Positions 19,262 to 29,641 are shown, counted from the stretch's first letter. The stretch is DNA of 64,000 bases from Peteryoungia ipomoeae (GCF_004912165.1 NZ_STGV01000007.1:186001-250000); one strand, 5' to 3'. Made by a program: numbers and translations. Notes: generated by a model not told the origin, from the letters alone.

Positions 19262-19595
19262 GATCGTCCGTTCTCAGGCGAGTACCGAGGATCTCCGGAT
19301 CATATTCCGACATCTCATTGATAGTTATGTTGCGCTGGGAGATGACCTCCCGCAGGCAGCCGATCGCGCGCTGCGGCGCATGGATGGGATTGAGCGCGAC
19401 CTTCAATCGATAGCTCGCGCGCCTCATCAGGGAACCGTCACTTCTTACCGTGGATTTGAGGGTGTTAGGCATGTAACCAAAAACAAGGTGGTCTTCTATT
19501 TTCAGACCCAGGAGACGCAAAAGGTGCTCCGGCTGCTCGCTGTGTTTTTTGGTGGACAGGATCATCAGCGGCATATGCTGAAGCGTCTGTCCTAG
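19251..19595 (+). CDS. ParE/RelE-family toxin
   Basis: A 114-residue RelE/ParE-fold protein. FRIVRSQASTEDLRIIFRHLIDSY is the typical first strand and helices, RMDGIERDLQSIARAPHQGT the middle helix, and the strands VRHVTKNKVVFYFQ and VLRLLAVFFGGQDHQRHML the C-terminal sheet with the conserved Arg/His. It overlaps the ParD-like antitoxin by 11 bases. Such toxins poison gyrase or cut mRNA; the sequence does not decide which. Confidence 0.85.
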   Translation: MAFRIVRSQASTEDLRIIFRHLIDSYVALGDDLPQAADRALRRMDGIERDLQSIARAPHQGTVTSYRGFEGVRHVTKNKVVFYFQTQETQKVLRLLAVFFGGQDHQRHMLKRLS

Positions 19596-19657
19596 ATGGA
19601 TGGCGACCGTTGGTGAGCTTGCCGCGTGGATACTCCCTTCGATCATCGGCGGCGATT

Positions 19658-19678
19658 TCATCCCTCGAACTCCATGAT
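19658..19678. repeat. duplicated 3' end of pccA (outer copy)
   Basis: TCATCCCTCGAACTCCATGA (19658-19677, plus one T) matches the last 21 bases of pccA (20103-20123) with one mismatch. On the minus strand it reads IMEFEG followed by a stop, exactly the PccA C-terminus. The 445 bases between the copies hold only the 132-residue membrane protein. Confidence 0.75.
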
Positions 19679-19699
19679 TAAATGGTTCTTGGTTCAGCT

Positions 19700-20098
19700 T
19701 CATCGAGAAACCCAGTCTCTCGCAATGATCTGGCCGATGAGAAAGTACGCTGCTATCCCGACCAGCATCGCCGTTGAAATCTGCAAGACGCCGTTCTCTG
19801 CCAGCCCCCCGAGAAAACCTATGATCAAGAGACCGGCGATCCAGAGCGCCGCTACGCGAATTGCGGAGACACCGCCGAAGACTGCCTTCATGGCTGCGCC
19901 GTAGGCAATGGCTGCCCAAAATCCTTTGATGCCCATGTTCATCACATGCACCCACAATGGGGCTCCTCCCTGCGTCGGTACTCCCGTCAGAAGAAGGAAG
20001 CCACCTGCTGTGCCCATCGAGTAGATGTCCAGCATCGACATGATGGCCATTGCGAAAAACAACGCGCCGAAGATGCCGAACTCCTTCTTCAGGCGCAT
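19700..20098 (-). CDS. hypothetical four-helix membrane protein
   Basis: A 132-residue protein with about four hydrophobic segments (about residues 8-24, 28-42, 58-100 as two, and 108-125) and a positively charged first loop (MRLKKEF). I do not recognise a family. Its ATG lies four bases after the pccA stop, so it is the last gene of the pccB-pccA transcript. It lies exactly between two direct copies of the pccA 3' end and so appears to have been inserted there. GC and codon use are slightly lower than in the neighbouring metabolic genes. Confidence 0.7.
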   Translation of the reverse strand: MRLKKEFGIFGALFFAMAIMSMLDIYSMGTAGGFLLLTGVPTQGGAPLWVHVMNMGIKGFWAAIAYGAAMKAVFGGVSAIRVAALWIAGLLIIGFLGGLAENGVLQISTAMLVGIAAYFLIGQIIARDWVSR

Positions 20099-20102
20099 CC
20101 GA

Positions 20103-22127
<2,025 letters not shown>

Positions 22128-22132
22128 GGATA

Positions 22133-22417
22133 TCACTCGGCAGCTTGAGCGGGAGGGATGGCGCCAGGGGCGGCGCCTCCGATGATGAGCGCCTTGGCGC
22201 TGATGTACTCGTCGATCTCTTCCCAACCGACGGCGTCTCCGAAGGGCAGGATTTCACCCTTGGCGCGCTGCTCGGGGGATGCCTTGGCCAGGCGTGGATA
22301 CCACCAGAGTGGCGCCTCTATCCTGCGCCCATCTGCCATCTGGAAGATGATGCTGTCGTCCGTGACCTCAACGGATTGGATCTGCAACTGTCGCTCATCA
22401 ATGTCCAAAGTGGTCAT
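22133..22417 (-). CDS. DUF2442 domain protein
   Basis: A 94-residue protein of the DUF2442 family (VTDDSIIFQMADGRRIEAPLWWYPRLAKASPEQRAKG pattern, then WEEIDEYISAKALI). DUF2442 proteins commonly sit beside DUF4160 proteins and are suspected antitoxin-like partners. Here the start at 22417 overlaps the end of the DUF4160 gene by 20 bases. The stop lies five bases before pccA, so the pair is embedded in the pcc operon. ATG 22417 (MTTLDID) is preferred over the upstream start because of the overlap pattern and the GGAGGCG upstream of it. Confidence 0.8.
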   Translation of the reverse strand: MTTLDIDERQLQIQSVEVTDDSIIFQMADGRRIEAPLWWYPRLAKASPEQRAKGEILPFGDAVGWEEIDEYISAKALIIGGAAPGAIPPAQAAE

Positions 22418-22634
22418 TCCACGCCTCCTCGAAACCCTGCCGGTGTTCCGCGACAACCTTGAGGATAGCATTCACCTCATGGGCCGCGAAGCCTGCATTG
22501 CGGGCGACACCGAGATCCCGCAACCACACTTTCAACTGTTTTCCGTCCTTCAGGACGTGAATATGTGGCGGCTCGCCGATCTCCTTCGAGTAGAAAAGAA
22601 AACGATGTCCTTTCCAGAGAAGGAGTGTCGGCAT
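22398..22634 (-). CDS. DUF4160 domain protein
   Basis: A 78-residue protein (starts MPTLLLWKGHRFLFYSKE) with the DUF4160 signature FYSKEIGEPPHIHVLKDGK followed by LGVARNAGFAAHEVNAILKVVAEH. It is paired with, and overlaps, a DUF2442 gene downstream, a combination frequent in bacteria and thought to be a toxin-antitoxin-like unit. It lies five bases after a tandem paralogue gene in the same direction. Biochemical function unknown. Confidence 0.8.
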   Translation of the reverse strand: MPTLLLWKGHRFLFYSKEIGEPPHIHVLKDGKQLKVWLRDLGVARNAGFAAHEVNAILKVVAEHRQGFEEAWNDHFGH

Positions 22635-22639
22635 GCCCG

Positions 22640-23053
22640 CTATTCCCTGACCTTCTTTTTCAAGCCTTTCGCCACGCTCTTTTCGTCCTTCACCTCGCCA
22701 AAGGCTTCCGGAAAGTTCTTCCGCGCCAACGGCTCGTTGATCTTCAGCTTGGCGAAATAGGATTGCGGGTCGAAGCCGCGTTCGGCGGCGATGACTTCGC
22801 GGCCAAAGAGACGGCAGAGGCGTTCGCCGTCGAGATTGCCGCGCTCGAAGGGTTCGGTGCCGAAATACTGCCAGAGCGCCTGCATGAAGCCGAGGTCGGC
22901 GAGTGCCACCGTCTGGTCCATGGTGCGGTGGCGCGGCCAGTTGGTTACCGGCGTCACTTTCGGGTTGGCGCGGCGGATCGTGTATTGCCATTGCGTTCCG
23001 GGCAGGCCGAGCGGAAAGCCCTGGTGTTTCGGCATGAGCGGATCTTTTGCCAT
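22640..23053 (-). CDS. conserved hypothetical protein, tandem paralogue A
   Basis: A 137-residue protein (starts MAKDPLMPKHQGFPLG) closely related to the next gene upstream. Both share KH-GFP-G-PGT, YTIRRANP, LHALW/MQALW-FG-EPFERGNLD, RL--LFGREVI-A and ARKNFPE. This copy has an extra Lys/Glu-rich C-terminal tail (KDEKSVAKGLKKKVRE). No known domain or function is recognised. The EPFERGNLD and FGREVI stretches suggest a small compact fold. It is part of the pccB-to-pccA run, four bases after its paralogue. Confidence 0.7.
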   Translation of the reverse strand: MAKDPLMPKHQGFPLGLPGTQWQYTIRRANPKVTPVTNWPRHRTMDQTVALADLGFMQALWQYFGTEPFERGNLDGERLCRLFGREVIAAERGFDPQSYFAKLKINEPLARKNFPEAFGEVKDEKSVAKGLKKKVRE

Positions 23054-23057
23054 GGCC

Positions 23058-23435
23058 TCACACCTCGAACACGTCTTCGAAGGATTCGGGGAAGTTCTTC
23101 CGCGCCACCTTCTCATCGATGACAAGCATGGCCTCATAGGACAGAGGATCGAATTCCTTGGTGGCCGATATCACTTCGCGACCGAAAAGCAGGCTCAAAC
23201 GTGCGGCATCAAGATTGCCACGCTCGAAGGGCTCGGCGCCGAAATGATGCCAGAGCGCATGCAGGAAGGCCGCGTCGATCCGGTGTTCCTTGGTGCCTGG
23301 TCTTGCCTTTCTGGGCAGCGCCTTGATCGGGGTGACGCCGCGCGGATTGGCGCGGCGGATGGTGAACTGCACACCGGTCCCCGGCATGCCGCCGGGGAAG
23401 CCGCGATGTTTGGTCATGTCGGGGAGGCTTGGCAT
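23058..23435 (-). CDS. conserved hypothetical protein, tandem paralogue B
   Basis: A 125-residue protein (starts MPSLPDMTKHRGFPGG) paralogous to the gene immediately downstream, about half the positions being identical by eye in the aligned blocks (FTIRRANP, ALW, FGAEPFERGNLD, LFGREVISA, ARKNFPESF). The gap between the pair is four bases, which suggests a local duplication followed by divergence. Family unknown. It starts nine bases after yghU. Confidence 0.7.
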   Translation of the reverse strand: MPSLPDMTKHRGFPGGMPGTGVQFTIRRANPRGVTPIKALPRKARPGTKEHRIDAAFLHALWHHFGAEPFERGNLDAARLSLLFGREVISATKEFDPLSYEAMLVIDEKVARKNFPESFEDVFEV

Positions 23436-23444
23436 GGTCTCTCC

Positions 23445-24356
23445 TTACGCCGCAGCGATCTTGTCCTGCGTCTTCGTGTCGAAGTCGGAGGCATCGTGGC
23501 GTTCATGCAGCTGTTCGGAAAGCGGGCCGGAGGTCTTGTTGACCATCACGCCGCGCTGCACGGCGGGTCGGGCGGCAAGCTGCTTGGCCCAGCGCAGGAT
23601 ATGCGCGTATTCATGGGTCGACAGGAAGGTGCCGGCATCCGGATAGGATGTGTCCATCGCCAGACGGCCATACCACGGCCAAATGGCCATGTCGGCAATG
23701 GTGTAGTCGCTGCCGGAGACGAATTCGTTTTCGGCAAGCTGACGGTTCAGGACGTCGAGCTGGCGCTTGGTTTCCATGGCGTAGCGGTCGATCGCATACT
23801 GGATCTTGACCGGCGCATAGGTGAAGAAGTGGCCAAAGCCGCCGCCGACGAAGGGGGCGGAGCCCATCTGCCAGAACAGCCAGTTGAGCGTTTCGGCGCG
23901 GGCGCGCGGATCGGTCGGCAGGAAGGCGCCGAATTTTTCCGCCAGATAGGTCATGATCGAAGCAGACTCGAACAGCCGGATCGGCTTGCCGCCGTCGACA
24001 GGCGCATGGTCTGCAAGCGCCGGGATCTTGGAGTTCGGGTTCACACCGACAAAGCCCGAGCCGAACTGATCGCCCTTGCCGATATTGATCAACCACGCGT
24101 CATATTCGGCGCCGTTATGACCGGCGGCGAGCAGCTCTTCGAGCAGGATCGTCACCTTCTGGCCGTTCGGGGTGGCCAGAGAATAGAGCTGCAGCGGATG
24201 TTTGCCGACCTTCAGCTCGACTTCCGTCTGCGCGCCGGCCGTCGGACGGTTGATGCTGGCGAACTGGCCGCCATTGCCGGCCTCCCAGGTCCAGACCTTG
24301 GGCGGCACATAGCCTGCGGGCAGGTTCTTCTCGGGCGGGAATTTTTCGTCGGTCAT
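23445..24356 (-). CDS. yghU: YghU-like glutathione S-transferase / disulfide-bond oxidoreductase
   Basis: A 303-residue GST-superfamily protein. It has the YghU-type extended N-terminus (YVPPKVWTWEAGNGGQFASINRPTAG), a thioredoxin-like domain starting at LQLYSLATPNGQKVTILLEEL, the NPNSKIPAL glutathione loop and FESASIMTYLAEKFGAFLP, and a helical C-terminal domain with YTIADMAIWPW. YghU binds two glutathiones and reduces organic hydroperoxides and disulfides. There is no link to propionate metabolism except its location in the operon. Confidence 0.9.
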   Translation of the reverse strand: MTDEKFPPEKNLPAGYVPPKVWTWEAGNGGQFASINRPTAGAQTEVELKVGKHPLQLYSLATPNGQKVTILLEELLAAGHNGAEYDAWLINIGKGDQFGSGFVGVNPNSKIPALADHAPVDGGKPIRLFESASIMTYLAEKFGAFLPTDPRARAETLNWLFWQMGSAPFVGGGFGHFFTYAPVKIQYAIDRYAMETKRQLDVLNRQLAENEFVSGSDYTIADMAIWPWYGRLAMDTSYPDAGTFLSTHEYAHILRWAKQLAARPAVQRGVMVNKTSGPLSEQLHERHDASDFDTKTQDKIAAA

Positions 24357-24404
24357 GGATTGCCTCTGTTCCTTGGTTCACGAAGGGTCGAAGACGACTT
24401 CCGC

Positions 24405-25037
24405 TTACTCTTTCGCACGCTCTTCGTGGTACTCGGCTCGCTCGGGATCTTTGAGAAGTCGATATGTCTTCGCCAGCATCAGGTGAGCCCCTTGATCCTT
24501 GGCGTCAAGCTCCAACACCGAGTTAAAGAACTCCACAGCCTTCCTGTAATCGCCATCGATCCCCAGGTGAGTTCCGATCATGATCAGTGCTGCTCTTTGT
24601 CTCTCACTGCGGTCGATGGCGGCTTGTAGGCAGAATTCCTTCTTTTCCAACTTGTTCATCAAACGATAGATGTCCACGAAACCAAGATATGGGTAGGGAC
24701 TCTTGGGGTCGAGCACAGCTGCCTCGCTAAACGCTTTCGAGGCCGAAGCGAAGTCCAGCTCATCCAGAGCTTGGAACCCTTTATTTGCAGCAGCACCAGC
24801 TGCTTTCCTGAAGTCCCCACCAAACTCATCGGTGACCGATGCTCGAACGCTATCTTCCCATGCTCTCGTTTCGTCATTCGTCGGTCTTTCCCAAGGGGGC
24901 ACGACCAGAGTTTGGATTTGACTAGGATCGATGTGGCCGATCTCCCCTTCAGTCGGTTGCGCCAGCGATAGGTCTGCCACTAGGGTGCCCAATACCAAAA
25001 ACGATGCGAATGCTTTCACGGCATAACTGGAGGTCAT
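24405..25037 (-). CDS. exported tetratricopeptide-repeat protein
   Basis: A 210-residue protein. A signal peptide (about residues 5-26, VKAFASFLVLGTLVADLSLA) is followed by a short linker with a Pro/Trp-rich patch and TPR-like helices from about residue 80: ANKGFQALDELDFASASKAFSEAAVLDP, then IDRSERQRAALIMIGTHLGIDGDYRKAVEFFNSVLELD and AHLMLAKTYRLL. It probably acts in the periplasm as a protein-interaction module; no partner is visible. It begins 11 bases after pccB. Its codon use is plainer and less GC-rich than pccA/pccB, consistent with later acquisition. Confidence 0.75.
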   Translation of the reverse strand: MTSSYAVKAFASFLVLGTLVADLSLAQPTEGEIGHIDPSQIQTLVVPPWERPTNDETRAWEDSVRASVTDEFGGDFRKAAGAAANKGFQALDELDFASASKAFSEAAVLDPKSPYPYLGFVDIYRLMNKLEKKEFCLQAAIDRSERQRAALIMIGTHLGIDGDYRKAVEFFNSVLELDAKDQGAHLMLAKTYRLLKDPERAEYHEERAKE

Positions 25038-25048
25038 TGTCGGGCCTC

Positions 25049-26581
25049 TCACAACGGGATCGTGTCGTGCTTCTTCCAATGAGTACTCACCTGCTTGTTG
25101 CGGAGGCTCGCGAAAGCCTTGGCAATACGGCGGCGGGAGGAATGCGGCATGATCACCTCGTCGACGAAGCCGCGTTCGGCGGCCTTGAACGGGTTGGCGA
25201 AGTTGACTTCGTATTCCCGCGTGCGCTCGGCGATCTTTTCTGCGTCGCCAAGTTCGGAGCGGTAGAGGATCTCGGTCGCGCCCTTGGCGCCCATCACGGC
25301 GATTTCGGCGGTTGGCCAGGCATAGTTGATGTCGGCGCCGATATGTTTGGAGGCCATCACATCATAGGCGCCGCCATAGGCCTTGCGGGTAATCAGGGTC
25401 ACCATCGGCACGGTCGCCTGGCTATAGGCGAAGAGGAGTTTTGCGCCATGCTTGATGACCCCGCCATATTCCTGGGCGGTGCCGGGCAGGAAGCCGGGCA
25501 CGTCGACCAGCGTCAGGATCGGGATCGAGAAGGCATCGCAGAAGCGGACGAAACGAGCGGCCTTGCGCGATGAATCGATGTCGAGGCAGCCGGCCAGCAC
25601 CATGGGCTGGTTGGCAACGACGCCGACCGTCTGGCCTTCCATGCGGATGAAGCCGGTGATGATGTTCTTCGCAAAGGCTTCCTGGATCTCGAAGAAATCG
25701 CCTTCGTCGGCCAGCGCGTAGATCAGCTCCTTCATGTCATAGGGTTTGTTGGAACTGTCGGGGATCAGCGTGTCCAGCCGCATTTCGATGCGGGCCGGAT
25801 CATCATGGAAGGGCCGGACCGGCGGTTTCTCCCGGTTGTTGAGCGGCAGGAAATCGAAAAGCAGGCGGACCTGTTCCAGCGCTTCCACGTCGTTCTCATA
25901 GGCGCCATCGGCAACGGAGGATTTCTTCGTGTGGGTCGAGGCGCCGCCCAGTTCTTCCGCCGTGACGATCTCGTTGGTGACGGTCTTCACCACATCGGGG
26001 CCGGTGACGAACATGTAGGAGCTATCGCGCACCATGAAGATGAAGTCCGTCATCGCAGGCGAATAGACGGCACCGCCGGCGCAGGGGCCCATGATGACGG
26101 AGATCTGCGGGATCACGCCCGATGCGTCGACATTGCGCTTGAAGACATCGGCATAGCCGGCAAGCGAGGCCACACCTTCCTGGATGCGGGCGCCACCACT
26201 ATCATTCAGGCCGATCACGGGGGCTCCCACCTTCATCGCCATGTCCATGATCTTGCAGATCTTCTGAGCATGGGTTTCCGACAGCGAGCCGCCGAGCACG
26301 GTGAAATCCTGGGAGAAGACATAGACCTGACGGCCATTGATCGTGCCCCAGCCGGTGACGACGCCATCGCCTGGCACCTTTTGGGTCTCCATCCCGAAAT
26401 CCACGCAGCGATGGGTGACATACATGTCGTATTCTTCGAAGGAGCCTTCGTCGAGCAGGACCTCGATGCGCTCGCGGGCGGTCAGCTTGCCCTTGCCGTG
26501 CTGGGCGGCGATGCGCTTTTCGCCGCCGCCGAGGCGGGCCTCGTCGCGACGGGCTTCGAGCTGGTCCAGGATCGTCAGCAT
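25049..26581 (-). CDS. pccB: propionyl-CoA carboxylase carboxyltransferase beta subunit
   Basis: A 510-residue carboxyltransferase with two crotonase-like halves. The acyl-CoA-binding [13 protein letters not shown] lies near residues 122-134 and the [11 protein letters not shown] loop near 155-165. The biotin-side motif is [34 protein letters not shown] near 360-395, with [12 protein letters not shown] following. It transfers carboxylate from biotin-PccA to propionyl-CoA. It is first in the minus-strand run ending with pccA, with a GGAGG site upstream. The divergent scfR gene shares its promoter region. Confidence 0.97.
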   Translation of the reverse strand: MLTILDQLEARRDEARLGGGEKRIAAQHGKGKLTARERIEVLLDEGSFEEYDMYVTHRCVDFGMETQKVPGDGVVTGWGTINGRQVYVFSQDFTVLGGSLSETHAQKICKIMDMAMKVGAPVIGLNDSGGARIQEGVASLAGYADVFKRNVDASGVIPQISVIMGPCAGGAVYSPAMTDFIFMVRDSSYMFVTGPDVVKTVTNEIVTAEELGGASTHTKKSSVADGAYENDVEALEQVRLLFDFLPLNNREKPPVRPFHDDPARIEMRLDTLIPDSSNKPYDMKELIYALADEGDFFEIQEAFAKNIITGFIRMEGQTVGVVANQPMVLAGCLDIDSSRKAARFVRFCDAFSIPILTLVDVPGFLPGTAQEYGGVIKHGAKLLFAYSQATVPMVTLITRKAYGGAYDVMASKHIGADINYAWPTAEIAVMGAKGATEILYRSELGDAEKIAERTREYEVNFANPFKAAERGFVDEVIMPHSSRRRIAKAFASLRNKQVSTHWKKHDTIPL

Positions 26582-26685
26582 ATGTCCTCCCGAATGGTCT
26601 TTTGGCTCTTAAGCCTTGATGTGACACCTATTCCACTGTGCCGCAGAAGAAAACGGTTGAACAGGTGCATCTGTGGATTTATGAA

Positions 26686-26707
26686 TTTGCAAAGTGAAAA
26701 TTGCGAA
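26686..26707. promoter_or_regulatory. candidate ScfR/PccR operator
   Basis: TTTGCAAA (26686-26693), then six bases and ATTGCGAA (26700-26707), a degenerate second copy. From memory, the Rhodobacter ScfR protein PccR recognises paired TTTGCAAA. The pair overlaps the start region of scfR (ATG 26716) and faces pccB, as expected for autoregulation and control of pcc. The spacing differs from the one I recall (four). Confidence 0.45.
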
Positions 26708-26715
26708 TTTGTGAA

Positions 26716-28125
26716 ATGGCCATCGGGAAACTCTTCATCGGCCGCAAGGTCCGCGACATCCGCCAGGCAAATGGCGCCACGCAGGCGCAGTTTGCCGATA
26801 TGGTCGGCATTTCCACCAGCTATCTCAACCAGATCGAAAACAACCAGCGCCCGGTCTCGGCCTCTGTGCTGTTGTCGCTGGCGGAAAAGTTCGGCATCGA
26901 TATCACGGAGTTGTCCTCCGGCCAGAACGACCGGCTGATGTCGGCGCTGACGGAGGCGCTCTCCGATCCCTTGTTCGAAACCTATTCGCCGAGCCTGCAG
27001 GAGCTGAAGCTCGTCACCCAGAATGCGCCGGGTTTTGCCCATGCGCTGATTGCCGCCCACCAGGCTTACCGGCGCGGCAATGAGCAGCTGGCAAGCCTCG
27101 ACGACCGGCTGGGGGCGGCCCCCAGCCAGGAGGTGACGCCGTATGACGAGGTGCGCGACTTCTTCCACTTCGTCGACAATTACATCCACGATCTCGACCT
27201 CGCCGCCGAGCAGCTGGCGACAGAGCTGAAGCTCGGGGAGGGGGAGAATTACGCGGCCCTTTCAGGCCATCTCGAAGCGCGCCATGGCGTGCGCGTGGTG
27301 CGCGGCGAGGCCGGCGACGAGGCGATCCGCCGCTTCGATCCGGTGGGGCGCATCCTGACCGTCAGCCGCTATGCCTCTGCCCCGACCCGCGATTTCCAGA
27401 TCGCCATCCAGATTGCCCAGCTGGCGGCGGCCACCAAGATCGACCAGGTGCTGAAACAGGCGAATTTCCGCAGCGAAGAGGCGGTCGAGATCTGTCGCAT
27501 GGGTCTCTACAACTATTTCGCCGGGGCGCTGATCCTGCCCTATCGCAGCTTCCTCACCGCCGCGCGGGATCTGCGCCACGATATCGAACTGCTCGCCGCC
27601 CGTTTCGAAGCCTCGCTCGAACAGGTCTGTCACCGTCTATCGACGCTGCAGAGGCCGGGGCTGAAGGGTGTGCCGATCTTCTTTGCCCGCATCGACCGGG
27701 CCGGCAATATCACCAAGCGGCACAGTGCTGCCCGCCTGCAATTCGCCCGCTTCGGGGCGGCCTGTCCGCTGTGGAATGCACATCAGGCCTTCGAGACGCC
27801 GGGCCGGATCATCCGCCAGACGGCGGAAACGCCCGACGGCGTGCGCTATCTCTGCATCGCAACGCAGGTGTCAAAAGGCTCCGCCGGCTTCCGCGCCGCC
27901 AATCCGCGTTACGCCTTGGCGCTCGGCTGCGAGATCTCCTATGCCGGCGCCTTCGTCTATGCCGACGACCTCGACCTCTCCAACCGCGGCGCCTTCGACC
28001 CCATCGGCATTTCCTGCCGCATCTGCGAGCGCGTCAAATGCACCAGCCGCGCCGTGCCGCCGCTGAAAAGGAAGCTGGTGGTGGATCATCGGGTAAGGAA
28101 CCCGATGCCCTATGAGATTGAGTAA
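26716..28125 (+). CDS. short-chain fatty acyl-CoA regulator (ScfR/PccR type)
   Basis: A 469-residue regulator. The N-terminal XRE helix-turn-helix (residues 1-65, GATQAQFADMVGISTSYLNQIENNQRPVS) is followed by a long middle with the degenerate IrrE-like domain (the HExxH motif is lost) and a C-terminal DUF2083/cysteine-containing domain with CRICERVKC near residue 437, which could bind metal. Family members such as PccR, RamB and MccR control propionyl-CoA, acetate or 2-methylcitrate genes in response to acyl-CoA. It is divergent from pccB. I prefer ATG 26716; no strong SD is visible, so translation may be near-leaderless. Confidence 0.9.
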   Translation: MAIGKLFIGRKVRDIRQANGATQAQFADMVGISTSYLNQIENNQRPVSASVLLSLAEKFGIDITELSSGQNDRLMSALTEALSDPLFETYSPSLQELKLVTQNAPGFAHALIAAHQAYRRGNEQLASLDDRLGAAPSQEVTPYDEVRDFFHFVDNYIHDLDLAAEQLATELKLGEGENYAALSGHLEARHGVRVVRGEAGDEAIRRFDPVGRILTVSRYASAPTRDFQIAIQIAQLAAATKIDQVLKQANFRSEEAVEICRMGLYNYFAGALILPYRSFLTAARDLRHDIELLAARFEASLEQVCHRLSTLQRPGLKGVPIFFARIDRAGNITKRHSAARLQFARFGAACPLWNAHQAFETPGRIIRQTAETPDGVRYLCIATQVSKGSAGFRAANPRYALALGCEISYAGAFVYADDLDLSNRGAFDPIGISCRICERVKCTSRAVPPLKRKLVVDHRVRNPMPYEIE

Positions 28126-28225
28126 TGCGCTTAGGTTGTGAGTTCGTCGACAATTTTGGGTTGTAAGTTTCGCGCCAGCTTTGGCCTCTACCTCTCGCAT
28201 CAGAAGAGCGAAGCGGAGTGGGGCG

Positions 28226-28927
28226 ATGCAGATCAGTCAATCTACGAATACTTATTCGGCAAAGTTTGCCGGTTCGAGTTCTGCTTCCGGGGCGAAGAGC
28301 GCGGATCAGGGCTTTGGCGCGTTTGTGAATAAACATGACTATGCCTCCAAGGAGAACGGCCTCTTCAAGACTATGCTCATGGATCCCAGTTTGCAGGATA
28401 ACTATGTGCAGCGTGCAGATGGCGCGTATGAGATCATCGCAGATCCAGAGGGCTCGCCCGTAGACACTCGAATAGGTACCTTACGGCTGCTCCTTCAGGC
28501 GCAGGCTGCGGGTCCCGATGCGGACTACGAGGCTGTATTGCGCCCATTCACTGCGAATGAGCTGGATGCTTTTCGGCAAATAACCGGGTATAATTTGATT
28601 GAGTTGCCAGGTGGTGCGGGGTCAATTGTGGATGACTATGGACGATCTCCTCCGAATGAGGAGGTTGATCGGCTCATGGCTGCCTGGCACACCTTTCATA
28701 CGGCAAAGGGCCTTGCTGGGCTTGATGCTGAGATCACCATGGCGGATCTGAAGAGCGCTGCGGGTATGTACGCCATGGAAGGGTGGCGTGACACATCTCT
28801 GTGGACTGACTTCATAGACATGATTGACGGGCTTGCTTCCTCCGACAGCCCGCTCGCATCCGGCGAAAGCGCGATGACGGAGCAAGAGACCGTCGCCGAG
28901 AGTTCAGCAGATACCTTGCCGTTATGA
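28226..28927 (+). CDS. orphan hypothetical protein
   Basis: A 233-residue hydrophilic protein (starts MQISQSTNTYSAKFAGSSS). No signal peptide, membrane segment or recognised domain. A Ser/Ala-rich N-terminus is followed by a mostly helical middle (LMAAWHTFHTAKGLAG) and an acidic tail. Start: ATG at 28226 after GGAGTGGGG. Codons and base composition are less GC-rich than the neighbouring scfR, which suggests acquisition. It lies between scfR and a MazEF module. The MQIS start resembles some secreted or flagellar-type proteins, but that is only an impression. Confidence 0.55.
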   Translation: MQISQSTNTYSAKFAGSSSASGAKSADQGFGAFVNKHDYASKENGLFKTMLMDPSLQDNYVQRADGAYEIIADPEGSPVDTRIGTLRLLLQAQAAGPDADYEAVLRPFTANELDAFRQITGYNLIELPGGAGSIVDDYGRSPPNEEVDRLMAAWHTFHTAKGLAGLDAEITMADLKSAAGMYAMEGWRDTSLWTDFIDMIDGLASSDSPLASGESAMTEQETVAESSADTLPL

Positions 28928-28969
28928 TCGGCACTCCTCTGATCAAGCGATGTTGTCTGCGTGCCCTCG

Positions 28970-28989
28970 TGTGCTATATTTGTAGCACA
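28970..28989. promoter_or_regulatory. MazE operator / promoter palindrome
   Basis: TGTGCTA, six bases (TATTTG), TAGCACA: a perfect 7-bp inverted repeat 15 bases upstream of the mazE-like ATG (29004). The centre TATATT resembles a -10 box. The layout suits autorepression by the antitoxin complex. Confidence 0.65.
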
Positions 28990-29003
28990 ATGTGGAGGCG
29001 ACG

Positions 29004-29270
29004 ATGACGGTGACGACAAAGGTGCGCAAACAGGGCGGGGCTGCCGTGGTCACGATCCCACCAGCGCTGCTCAAGCTCATGGCCGTCGAGGTCGGCGATC
29101 AGCTCTCACTTGACGTCCAGAATGGCGAGTTGGTAGCAAAGCCGCTGCGAGTCGGCGCCAAGCGCTATACTTTAGCGGAATTGCTGGTCGGCGCCGAAGA
29201 GCTCGCCCAGCTGAATACTTCGCTGGCCGAGACGATGGAGGGCGATGCCATCGGTCGCGAGATCGGCTGA
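29004..29270 (+). CDS. MazE-like antitoxin (SpoVT/AbrB fold)
   Basis: An 88-residue protein. The N-terminal swapped-hairpin AbrB domain is VTTKVRKQGGAAVVTIPPALLKLMAVEVGDQLSLDV (residues 2-37). The C-terminal tail, which would neutralise the toxin, is YTLAELLVGAEELAQL and so on. The start is ATG 29004 with GGAGGCG upstream. The stop shares one base with the MazF start (TGATG), a tight coupling typical of these modules. Confidence 0.88.
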   Translation: MTVTTKVRKQGGAAVVTIPPALLKLMAVEVGDQLSLDVQNGELVAKPLRVGAKRYTLAELLVGAEELAQLNTSLAETMEGDAIGREIG

Positions 29271-29641
29271 TGGTGCGCAGCGGTGTTCCTCGCCGGGGCG
29301 ATGTCTACTGGATAGATCCCAATCCGGTCGCCGGGCGCGAGATGAAGAACCGGCATCGGTTCGTTGTGATCACGCCGCACGAAATCAATATATTCGGTGT
29401 CTGTATGACCGTGCCGGTTACCACAGGCGGTGGCTTCACACGCGACATCGGCCTTGCCGTCCCGATTCATGGGCATGATACGACCGGGGTAGCGGTCTGT
29501 AATCAGGTGCGCAGTTTCGATATCGCAGCCCGTGTTCAGCAGCGCACGGCGAGCTTCATCGAGACGCTGGATAAGGCGACCGTCGATGAGATCGTCGCGC
29601 GCGTCGTCAGTGCCATCGATCCGCTGCCGACACCGGGTTGA
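29270..29641 (+). CDS. MazF/PemK-family endoribonuclease toxin
   Basis: A 123-residue toxin. PRRGDVYWIDPNPVAGREMKNRHRFVVITP (about residues 7-36) is the MazF signature, with the ribosomal-stalling RNA cleavage residues Arg/Gly/His. VTGG-like PVTTGG and AVCNQVRSFDI lie near residues 78-85 and 106-110. The family cleaves mRNA at short sites. It is coupled by one base to the MazE-like antitoxin. The 3' end is followed by the convergent hydrolase gene. Confidence 0.9.
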   Translation: MVRSGVPRRGDVYWIDPNPVAGREMKNRHRFVVITPHEINIFGVCMTVPVTTGGGFTRDIGLAVPIHGHDTTGVAVCNQVRSFDIAARVQQRTASFIETLDKATVDEIVARVVSAIDPLPTPG

